From contig OZ038383.1 in NCBI GenBank assembly GCA_964036045.1, positions 35,173,394 to 35,237,393 of the forward strand: DNA of 64,000 nucleotides, written 5' to 3'. Made by a program: the position numbers and the translations under genes. Source of the stretch: Eutreptiella sp. 'Long Island Sound 2002'. Lineage: Eukaryota > Euglenozoa > Euglenophyceae > Eutreptiales > Eutreptiaceae. The notes below the pieces were generated by a model. The model had not been told where the DNA came from, did not search any database, and worked only from the letters and a program-made list of their open reading frames with translations. Each line of letters starts with the position of its first letter. The first letter of the stretch is position 1. Shown in pieces: positions 55,552 through 64,000 of this stretch.

Positions 55552-56317
55552 TGGCTGCGGTTCGTTCAAAACTGGGGGGGGGGGGGGGTTAGGATTTGCC
55601 AGGGCAACAATGTGTCCAACTCGGGCATCAAACTTGTTCCAAGGGAACACCGCACGCAGATCGTGAAGACACCGCTATTGCGCAAAAAAGGATGTCGTGA
55701 GCCTCTTTATTTCCTAACTTGGATGGGTGGCCTTTGTATCCGCACGGATAACCTCCTGGATAGCAAGCATGATATTGTAGGCAACATAGGCAACACAGTT
55801 TGCATGCAGCAATGCACAACTTAGCGAGTTCTGTGCTGCACCAGAGTATCACGTTCTGGACATCACCCACCACCAGTGATGCCATACCCAATTTTTAGCC
55901 CTTCCTACCCCTTCATGCGCCTCAATACCAAGCCCCATCCATCTAAACACATTCCAAACAATGTGTTTTTGGGTTCCCTGCCCTCAAAATAGGGGGAGGG
56001 GGGTCCCTACTTGCACGCCACCCAATCACAGGGGGAGCCCGGCGGGGGGGGGGGTGTAAGATTGCCCAATCAACATACCCACAAACTGGATTGTGTAACC
56101 ACCCAAGTTATTTCCTGTCAGGATCACGGCGAAAGCCAAACCTCCTTCGTGAGCACATCAAAAAGTTTCAACAAAGGAATTACATCAAAACCACATGCAA
56201 GAAACAGAAGTGCACAATTGAAATGCCTTGATTGCTGTTTTGTAGGACAATAAAATAGCCATGTCAGAATGCTGCGTCACTGTTTTTAGGTCGCTTTTGC
56301 TTTTCTTCATTCCGCAG

Positions 56318-56362
56318 GATGCAACAAACTACATCATTCTGCGAAAGCCTGAGAGCCCTCCT
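56318..56362 (+). CDS. VPS13-like gene, exon 9 (micro-exon)
   Basis: A 45-bp, 15-codon exon from CATTCCGCAG| to CCT|GTAAGTAT, phase 0 at both ends, reading DATNYIILRKPESPP. It follows IRVKIAQK of exon 8 as the 'R-V-x-V ... x-T-x-x-I-x-L' strand pair of VPS13, before the Pro-rich turn into the next strand. The donor GTAAGT is the only canonical one among the donors of this gene. Confidence 0.7.
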
Positions 56363-56377
56363 GTAAGTATAGGTATG

Positions 56378-56545
56378 CATTGTGGTGGCTGCAGTGTGGT
56401 ATGGCTGCAGTGTGCGGGCTGCGGTTTGGGTGGTGTGGCCGCAGGGAGGCCGCGCAGCCTGGCCGCAGTGCGGTGGTGTGGCTGCAGTGTAGTGTGGCTG
56501 CGTGCTGGTGATGTGGTGGGGTGTGGCTGCAGTGCAGACATTGTG
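56378..56545. repeat. Degenerate (GTGTGGCTGCA)n repeat
   Basis: Repeated GTGTGGCTGCAGTG, GGTATGGCTGCAGTG and GTGTGGCCGCAGGG phrases just downstream of the exon 9 donor, inside intron 9. Confidence 0.75.
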
Positions 56546-56649
56546 CGCAACGAATTACGTTGGAGAGGGGGAGCGGTCCAGAATGTCTCAGCAGAGCTGC
56601 GTGGGTCTAATCCAGACTACCCCCTTCTTGGAATTCAGTCCAAGTTGGG

Positions 56650-57567
56650 TTGGTGGGGAGGTGTAGAGTCTCCCACCCCCGATGCGTGGCCTTGGTGGGC
56701 TGCACGGTCCACGAGGCCCACTTCGCGGCTGCGGCCGCCCTCACGGCGCATGACAACGTCCAGCGAGTCACGGCGCTGGTGCACGTCCAGGGGGGCAGCA
56801 AGGCGGCCCCCACGGTGGCGGCCCTGCTGCAGACTCTCCGCCGATCGAAGACCAGCCTAGCGGTACCGGGCACGGCCCTGCAGGGCGTGGTGCGGACCGA
56901 GCGCCAGCCCTGGGAGACGGCCGACCCGGAGGTGGTGGACCCCGCACCACCGGGGTATATCCTGCAACTTGTCTGGGAGCGCCTCCCGGAAGATGACGAG
57001 CAGGAGGCGGCTGAGCTCCCGGACATAGACCCAGTGCCGCTGGACCCCCTGCCGTCCACAGTCCGGGTCGTCTGCGTTCTAGACCCGGCGGTCCTGGCGG
57101 ACGCCGACATACGCCGGCTCCACGAGTCTGTCTTCTATCGGCGATCTGATGGCTCTCTTGTTCCAGCCACTGTGTTGGGTCCTGGTGCCCAATCTGAGAC
57201 AGTGCAGATTGAGTACAAACGCAATCAGCGTCTGGTGAAGCACCCGGCTGCTTTAATTGCCAGCCTCTCGCATCCCATTCCCATGATTCCCGTGATCCAC
57301 GGTCATGCACAAGAACCAATCCCTGGTTCTGCGGTCAAATTTTGGGGGGAAAGCGTGCGCAAGAACTGCCCCGTGGTTCCGCGGTCAAACATTGCTGGTT
57401 CTTGGGCACAGGAGGGGGGGGGGGCAACTTTTCGCCCCTTCAGGGCAAAGGCTTTGGAATTCTCTTCTTACTCATTCTTCTGCCATCTCGTTGGGATGCC
57501 AACTCATGAGGAAGTTATAATCCGGTGTACGCTTAGAAGTAGCATTCAAAGAAAAGCGAGCATATAG
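56650..57567 (+). CDS. GC-rich open frame of unknown function in intron 9
   Basis: An open frame of about 305 codons without an early ATG (the upstream edge is the preceding stop). The stretch 56690-57130 has extreme G/C at third positions, unlike the neighbouring exons. It reads EAHFAAAAALTAHDNVQRVT, ALVHVQGGSKAAPTVAALLQ, then an acidic/proline segment (LPEDDEQEAAELPDIDPVPL) and STVRVVCVLDPAVLADADIR. Next comes YRRSDGSLVPATVLGPGAQS then ETVQIEYKRNQRLVKHPAAL, whose beta-strand spacing resembles a Tudor/SH3-like chromatin or adaptor fold. That is inference. It shares no motif with VPS13 and is skipped by the exon 9-10 join. It could be a transposon exon or an alternative exon. Confidence 0.4.
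   Translation: MVGRCRVSHPRCVALVGCTVHEAHFAAAAALTAHDNVQRVTALVHVQGGSKAAPTVAALLQTLRRSKTSLAVPGTALQGVVRTERQPWETADPEVVDPAPPGYILQLVWERLPEDDEQEAAELPDIDPVPLDPLPSTVRVVCVLDPAVLADADIRRLHESVFYRRSDGSLVPATVLGPGAQSETVQIEYKRNQRLVKHPAALIASLSHPIPMIPVIHGHAQEPIPGSAVKFWGESVRKNCPVVPRSNIAGSWAQEGGGATFRPFRAKALEFSSYSFFCHLVGMPTHEEVIIRCTLRSSIQRKASI
57305..57412. repeat. Duplicated ~55-bp block (AAGAAC...GGTTCTGCGGTCAAA)
   Basis: CAAGAACCAATCCCTGGTTC, TGCGGTCAAATTTTGGG is followed by CAAGAACTGCCCCGTGGTTC, CGCGGTCAAACATTGCTGG. It is a direct, diverged duplication at the 3' side of the GC-rich frame. Confidence 0.7.
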
Positions 57568-58140
57568 CGTGGGAGAAGACTCAGAAACGTATGACAAAGG
57601 GCCTGCCTCAAAAATGAAGTCTCCAGGGATCATAGGCAGAAGCGTCGACCGTGATAATGGCATGAACAACAGCAAGAAGCAGTAGTAAACCCAAACCCTA
57701 CCCCTCCAAAGCACCCGGGACCACGCTTGACTGCAGCTGGCTTCCAGTGAGCCAAGGGAACAGGAGATGGGGTGTTGTCATCTTGTGAGCCTTGCCATTT
57801 GAGGAATACCAACTTGCAGTGCATATCCCCCACATGCTGCGCCCCGTTTGCTGTTGGCTGAACCGTCGACACCACACCATGGACACCATGGACGGGACAG
57901 CGTGGGTTGAACCATCAAAGGTGGGGTCGCTTTACCCCTGGCACTCTGCTTTTACGCATTTGTTGTGTTTTGTGGAGGTGTGCCTCCAGCCTGTGCGCAG
58001 CCGACGCTTGGTGGTGCCAAGTGGACGCGGGGTGGGAAGGGGGACAGGGCTCTGGACACCCCCTCGCCCATTACCTCGCTGATGCTGACCTCGCTGATGC
58101 ACACATTAACACGCAATCAAGAATTCCCAATTTCCATCAG

Positions 58141-58378
58141 CCTTTCCATCGTTCACGCCCGTGCCCGTTCCACATTGTTCCCTGTGCTGCTGCAGTGTGC
58201 AATACATTCCGAAAGATCGAAATCCGGCAGATTGGCACGCCCCTGTGGGAAGAGGTCGCCAACTTCGCCTGCACCCCTTTCTTCTGGAGCAACGCAAACC
58301 TGCCCAAACAGGGTGAGCTGCGCCTGCAAGGCCACAACAGTACCATCACGCACGTGAACTTGCAGCACTTGGACACAG
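58141..58378 (+). CDS. VPS13-like gene, exon 10 (last recognised)
   Basis: A 238-bp exon from TTCCATCAG| (phase 0) to GACACAG|GTGTGC (phase 1). It reads PFHRSRPCPFHIVPCAAAVC, NTFRKIEIRQIGTPLWEEVA, NFACTPFFWSNANLPKQGEL, RLQGHNSTITHVNLQHLDT. The order 'C-P-F/Y-x-I ... I-x-x-R-Q-x-G ... W ... P-F-x-W ... L-x-L' is the classic VPS13 module (PYRIEN..., irfRQ, PFxWDD, L-x-l). An alternative acceptor (CTGCTGCAG, start 58196) would need a phase-1 upstream exon and is less likely. No continuing exon was recognised in 58379-64000; another long intron may follow. Confidence 0.82.
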
Positions 58379-59590
58379 GTGTGCGCCCGATGTGTGCATG
58401 ACAACTGCTCGGCGCTCGCAGGATGCACAGCTGATTGGGTACGACGGATGTGTGTTCACGTCTCTGTTTGCGTTTGGTGTGAGCTTATGGGGCGCGGGAC
58501 GCATGACCGTATGCATGTGTTTCTGTCTGTCATGAGTCGGAGTAAATGTGCGCGCACGCATGTGAGCATTATGTTTACCCTTGCTTATTTGCCAACATGC
58601 ACAAGACAAAGCACGAGTCCACATTGAGCTCAATGAGCTTTGGTGCTCACATGGGTCGCTCTAAAGGGGCACAATTATATGAGTGGATGAGAGGGTGGTG
58701 TGTAACGTAACCTGTAGTGAGTGTGGAGGCATGAGTGTACTGCAACATGTTTGAATGTGCATGTGTGTCCGCATGCGTGTAGGGATTCTGTACAGCCTGT
58801 CAGTCCCGTCAGGCTGCTGAGGGATCGATTCATAGGCCGCATGTTGTCCGTTGTTGGTGCTTGTTTCTGCTTGTTTCCCCTGGATGCTACTTCTGTAAGG
58901 CACAAACAAAAGCACACACATCGCTCCAGCGATTTTCATGTACTTAAGCTCGAATCATGAGGAGTCACCAGTTTGACAAGGTTGTGGACGTGGTTCATGG
59001 TTTCACGGGATGTGGAGTGCGGTTAAGGTTGCAGTGGTATCATGGCGAACTTGCACGTGTACATCGATGTGCATGGGTGCCCGTGCTTTGTGTTTGCCCC
59101 AAAGTATATGGTGTGTTTCAGTGCATGTATGCGTGTCTGTTCCGTGTTCTTCAAGTTTGTGCTGTGTGTCTGGTTTAGGCGTTTCCTGCACGGCTAAACA
59201 AGCCACCAATCACCCACCCCCTCCCCAGCGGGCCACTGATGTGTAATTTTTGGTGATTCGCACCTTGGCCTAATTCCCACATCAGCGGTGGAGGGCACCC
59301 TCCAAACTTCATGGGAGATGACTGAATGTGAAACCTGTTGGCACTTGTAGGGGGTGTGGTACTCCAAGGGGGCGCGGACTACAATGGGAAGCAGTGGGAC
59401 GAAATTCTATAGCCTTCGGCAAGTCCACCTTGCAGAGAATCTACCCCAAGCAACGCACACACAAAATAGGGAAAAAACAACATAAATACGGCCTAAAACA
59501 TGCTTTACATACCTTGGATGATCATTTTAGGTGATCATGATATCACAAAAGCAAGTTTCGAAAACTTCAATTGTTGAGCTGCCTAGGGGT
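58379..59590. other. Probable intron 10, no exon recognised
   Basis: T/G-rich non-coding sequence with short open frames (58721-58960, 58957-59178) that lack VPS13 motifs and do not fit phase 1. I see no repeat array here. Confidence 0.5.
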
Positions 59591-59599
59591 AGGGTACGC

Positions 59600-62500
59600 G
59601 AATAGGCCCAAAAAGGCCAAAATGGGGGGGTATGTGGCGTTTCCCCCTATATACGCCTGCCTGGCTTTGATCTAACAACCTCTGCGAGGTGATTTCACTG
59701 TCACACGGAAACCTGCATTTTGACCGTTCTTCCCCGTCCTTGGTTTACCACATGCACGTCTTTTACGTGCTCCGCCTAGGGAGTGGAGGCAAGGTGGTTG
59801 TAAAGGGTGTGAGTTTGGGCCGGTAGTTTGCGTGCCACACGACCAAACACGACAACACCCCCCCTTTCGAGATGCACAAAGAGTACTTGAAGCGCAGAGA
59901 ACGTTCAGGGAAGGCCACTACTGTTGCTGCTCTGTGAGTAAACGCCTAGTAACGCTGGTCGCATGCTTGAACCTTCCCTAATCGCATTTCTTCTCCGCAT
60001 TGGGTCCAACATACCCTCCATCTCTGGTTTAGCTGTACACTATGTTGGGCAACCCTCCGGTGCACGCGCCAGTGTATCCTACCTCCTTTGCGCACAGCTC
60101 CGCGGATAGCTATCTAGGGACTTCTACCCGAGTGTTATATGGTGCCGGTGTGGGCTCAGTGCTCTGCTTGTCTTAGCAACAACGTTGTCACCCGTATGAT
60201 GATTCGGGGGAGCATTCCACTTGCATTGAAGCCCCCCCCCCCCCGGTGCAGCCCATCTTGACCTCCGAGGGCGCCTCATATCTGGTGAGCATGGGTCTTT
60301 TCTTCTCCTGGGTGGTGTTCGTCGTCACTACCTTTGTTTTGACTGCCTTGTGCTGCCGTCTAACTCCTTGTGCCCTTGTGTGCTCTGCCAAGTGTACTCA
60401 CACCTCCACTAGAGGCGATTGGCAAGTCCTACTCTCCCACCCGAGCGACTGGATTGAGGAGTGTGCCGCACACCATGGTGTGGACCCCATGTAAATAGGT
60501 GCCGAGAATGGATCATAGTCTGGTCAAGTAGTCCGTGGTGCCCTCAATGTCTGCTTGTCATGTCTGTGTGTTTTCAGGTTGATAGTTTGGGTGCTCGCCT
60601 TTGATCGTTTGCATCGTGCTACAAGCTCTTTTGTTGCTCGTCACACGCTCCTACTTAATTGGTTCCCTAAGGTAGCCCGCCGGTCCCAGGTGCCTACTCG
60701 GCCTCTAATGTGCCTTCGATACAGTCTTGCTTTGGGTGCGTTCAGTATGGCACCGCCCTTCCTGTCTCAAGTGTATGCTCCCGTCCACGCCGGTCCTCCT
60801 CAATGGCAAGGTACCGCTCTTGTGGGCCCGCAGTGTCTGTGCCTTGTGTTGTAGGGACTCAAGTGGGTTTATGTGTTGCACTCCGCTTCAAGGAAGAAAG
60901 GTTTCCAGTGGTGGACGAGATAAGCCGTGGCGGTGTTAATTTCCTCTCGGGGCATGAGGCCTTCGTGTTAAAGATGGAGTGCCATCACAGCTCCAACATG
61001 CATTGCGCCAAGAAAGGGGTGGGCTATGATTTGCATTGCCTCCAAGTGGGCATTTTCTTGTGTCCTAACCTCCCGGCGGATGTGCTTGACTTTCAACCTT
61101 GTGCTCGTCCTTTGCGAGGGAGGGGTACACAATTTTTGCCCCCCCCCCCCTTTCCCCACGGGGGCCTGACGTCCTCTTGATCCGTTGTGTTGGAAAGAAC
61201 ATTGTAGGCCACATGTGCAGAGTAACTACCACCCTTACTGGCTCCTCGCACGTTTGGGTGTGTGTGGCTTGCTGTTTGTCGGATGTCAGGGTCTCTCGGC
61301 TGCGGCAATCGTGCCTGGATCTTGTATGTTCCGCACTTTCGCCCGGTGAAGCGCCTCTCCTAGTGGTGCCTCAACAATAGCTGACCCGTCCGATTTGAAC
61401 CCCAGATCTTTTGTGCAGTGTGTCAGCACTCATTTTTCAGCGCATGTGGGTATTGGGAGAAGCCACATTCCGGAATATCTTCAATTCTTTTGCGTATCAT
61501 GGCGCTTTTTCTCCAGGCACCATTTGCATTGCCGTGTAGGTGGCAATTTGCCTTCCCGTTGTTGTAGCATGGGTCCTTGTATGTGGGGGCCGAGCACAAA
61601 AAAGATGCTTTTTGCAACACGGTGTGTTGTGGTCTAGCGGAGGTGTTCATGTGAGTCGCTAGGGTTTCCGGGTATCGCGGAAAGGGCCGACCAATTCTCT
61701 CAGAGATATAGGGTCCATGCCGTGACCCGCATTCTGGCATTGGCCTAGCTGTCCGTATCAAAGGGCACACCGGCGTGTGTGTGGGGGCACCATGGGAGCA
61801 TGGACGGCGCGCACTCAAGGTTCAACCAAGGGGTTCCATGAGTATTTGTGGATTTTGTGATACCGTCTTTGTCTTATCCACCCGAGACGGGCTACATTCT
61901 ATCTCCGTGGGATGGCACGATTAGCCTATGGGAGGTGTTGTTTAGTGACGTCCACCGCCTCTATGGCAGGGCACTTGAAGGCCTAGACAATGTACTCCAG
62001 TCCAACCGCCACGCTTGGGCGGCTCGTGGCACCGCCATTGCAGTGAAGCTCAAAGGGTTCTCCTTGCCCTCGAGGGTCGTAGTATCGTGTATCTAGCCGC
62101 ATGCAGGATCTCTTCTTGGGGGACGTAGAGTGGGATCAGGAGGGCCTGGCTCTCACGGGGACCCCTGTGGTTTGACCGGAGCCCACTCGTGACAACCTCT
62201 GTGGTACGGAGCAGTGGCTGCATTGCATTCTACCCCTGAGTGCCGTGCCATCCAATACCTCTCCAGTACGTGGAACTCCTTCCTCAAGGTCGGGTGCTTG
62301 GCTCAAGGGGGGGGGGGGGGGGCACAAAAACATTCTCACCGACAGGCGAAATTTCCGCTTAGTAGGGGGGGGGGGAAGTGTCGTGGTTGAAAAAAAAACA
62401 AGCACGGTTGAAAAAGTGTCTAGTTTTGGGGGCTATGTCTCGAAAGCCTGTTTGGGTTCAAAAAATGCACGGTACCATAGTGGCAGTGCACGAACACTTC

Positions 62501-64000
62501 ATCGCCACGAGTGATGGCGTCATTGGAGGTCCTCGTGGACGGTTCATTAAATAGGGTTTCGAACCTCACACTCGCAATTCCAGCTATGCCGCAGTCCGCG
62601 GGTCCCCCTATTTGGGCAGTACACTCTTTTGTTCATAGGTATTACCCCAATTGGGGCCCCTAGGGGCGCCATCCACGCTGCGTGATTTCCTCATACGGTG
62701 TTTGTTTGTGCAAAGTGAATGTTCTTTTCGGGAGTGGGTCTAGGTTATTTGGTTCGACACATGGCCTATTTGAACCTCTCGGACCGCAAGCAATTTTTTT
62801 TACCCCCCTCTTCCCCACTTTGGTTGAAGATCTCATTATTCTTTGCAACTCGCACGGATGGCTTCTTGTCTTCTGTTGACATGCGCAACACTGCCCCCCC
62901 CCCCCCCCCCGGTTGGCTCCCACGCGCGTCGCGTCCGGCTGGTGGGAAGGTCACATCCCGAATAAGAAATGGCAGTGCCCTTGTTGCAATTTCCTGCCCC
63001 CATTGCAGCCCCCTTACACCAAAGCGTTTCACGTCCACTACTTAGGTGCCCAACATACATATTGGATGCGGTATGGCAAAGTCGTGCCATTGTTCTTTCG
63101 GTGAGTCTCCGCTCAAACACTGCCCTACTTAACATACTTATCCAGGTAGACAACCATCCGCATCTCCTAGCGGCTGTCAAACTAGCATCTACATTGGCTG
63201 CAGGAGGTGGAGCAACTATAGCAAATCTTCCGGACGCTCACCCTGTGGCAACCCATGATGAGGGCTCCATACAAGCTAAATTGATGATGGACCTTGACGT
63301 TCTGATTCCCCTTAGGGAACACAGGTGTATTGGGGTGCTTCCGAGGGAGGCCCCCACCTTGCAGCAGGTACGGTGGGTGTCCCCTATTATGCGGGGGAAC
63401 TACGAGAAGCCGCGTGGGAGTTCCGTGGCCGACGAATGCTATTTGCCGTGGATTGCCACATTGATGGCCGTTGGGACGACATAGTTGGCCGCTACGGCTC
63501 TGCGTGCCGTGCCTGGATTTGCTATCCGGGAGGCATGCTGCTCGGCTGAGCAGCTCGATGCACAACGCCATTTAGCCAAAGGATACGAAGCCACAGTAGT
63601 GGCAAGGCCCCCATGTGCTTTCCCGCCGCCTCGGTGAGGCCAACGACACGAGGCATGTCAGCGAAGAGACACTGTGCAGCTGCGGGAGGACTCACACAGA
63701 TTTTGGTAGTGCTGCAGGACCATCAAGGCACAGGCTCTTGCCATTGCTGATACGTGTCGGGCTACGGGGCTATTGAAAGCCACTGGGGCATCAGGCATAG
63801 TGCCGGGCCACCGGTGCGATGCATTGAGCGTGTACTCCTGGGATGACCACGTTAGGCGTGCCACCGCGCTAGCTGCACGGGGTGTGTGTGTGGGGGGGGG
63901 GGGTTGCAAAGTTGTTGCAAAGGTTGAACAACGCCGGGTGCTCGCCTAACTATGACACGGCACGATGGCGTTTTGAAAGGGCCTCCTTTGTGCACCCCAA
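59600..64000 (+). mobile_element. Unclassified transposon relic, copy 2 (runs off the window)
   Basis: The right part (62290-63560) matches 6850-9910 block by block (see that entry). The left part, not present in copy 1, holds plus-strand frames such as LRFKEERFPVVDEISRGGVN then FLSGHEAFVLKMECHHSSNM (60880-61130), LLIRCVGKNIVGHMCRVTTT (61176-61235) and SPWDGTISLWEVLFSDVHRL then YGRALEGLDNVLQSNRHAWA (61899-62020). A Cys/His cluster, KKWQCPCCNF...KAFHVH (62967-63035), precedes the LLNILIQVDNHPHLLAAVKL block (63126-63185). Stops and frameshifts interrupt it. No known polymerase or transposase signature is visible to me. Confidence 0.55.
62969..63484 (+). pseudogene. Conserved VDNHP reading frame of the unclassified element
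   Basis: The most intact frame of the family (171 codons). SNTALLNILIQVDNHPHLLA then AVKLASTLAAGGGATIANLP, followed by AHPVATHDEGSIQAKLMMDL, REHRCIGVLPREAPTLQQVR and PIMRGNYEKPRGSSVADECY. The VDNHP...AHDEGSI portion is conserved at protein level in copy 1 (9530-9690) although nucleotides differ, which indicates past selection on the protein. Function unknown. Confidence 0.45.

Overview
This window comes from the nuclear genome of a eukaryote. It has multi-exon protein coding with GT-AG introns, degenerate LINE-type and DNA-transposon sequence, and many kilobases of satellite and minisatellite DNA. There are no bacterial-style gene clusters, ribosome binding sites or CRISPR arrays. The GC-rich composition, the GTG-type splice donors and the dense repeats suggest a protist or unicellular alga, but I cannot name a lineage from sequence alone.

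The one host gene I can support is a plus-strand gene for a VPS13-family lipid-transfer protein (bridge-like, membrane-contact-site protein). I found ten exons with matching phases between 1210 and 58378. Together they read through the SHR-BD/VAB-type region of the family: YWLINNTGWPF, FPVDTVG, LGVSIDLAPGDFSRTKVVRLSPLF, NETGETLILQQ, RWSVPFSI, IEIRQIGTPLWEEV. Five exons lie in 1.2-6.1 kb and five in 52.2-58.4 kb. The exon ending at 6059 (phase 0, ...SPLFE) continues directly into the exon at 52224 (VHNETGE...), so about 46.2 kb between them reads as one giant intron. The 5' and 3' ends of the gene lie outside the window or were not recognised.

The giant intron (6060-52223) is a nest of repeats. 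From left to right it holds: a pentanucleotide tract and a LINE-like fragment (6.1-6.8 kb); an unclassified transposon relic (6.85-10.6 kb); a 41-bp satellite (11.2-20.2 kb) with a 1.49-kb higher-order repeat that has captured a piece of the neighbouring transposon; alternating blocks of the same satellite and a ~600-bp spacer repeat (21.3-40.8 kb); a 9,024-bp insertion (24468-33491) with CAG-starting terminal inverted repeats and a perfect 8-bp target-site duplication, made mostly of tandem repeats (including a 5.25-kb array); a degenerate minus-strand LINE with endonuclease, FTDD reverse-transcriptase motif and zinc knuckles (about 41.8-47.3 kb); ACCACAGACC minisatellites (48.9-50.1 kb); an inverted copy of the spacer repeat (50.2 kb); and a second, directly oriented copy of the LINE-like fragment (51.3-51.8 kb).

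Other introns contain a 1.1-kb terminal-inverted-repeat element with a Ser/Asp-rich reading frame (3.5-4.6 kb), a small ORF with a textbook PIP box (55.2-55.6 kb) and a strongly GC-rich open frame of unknown function (56.65-57.5 kb). The right end (59.6-64.0 kb) is a second copy of the unclassified transposon family seen at 6.85-10.6 kb.
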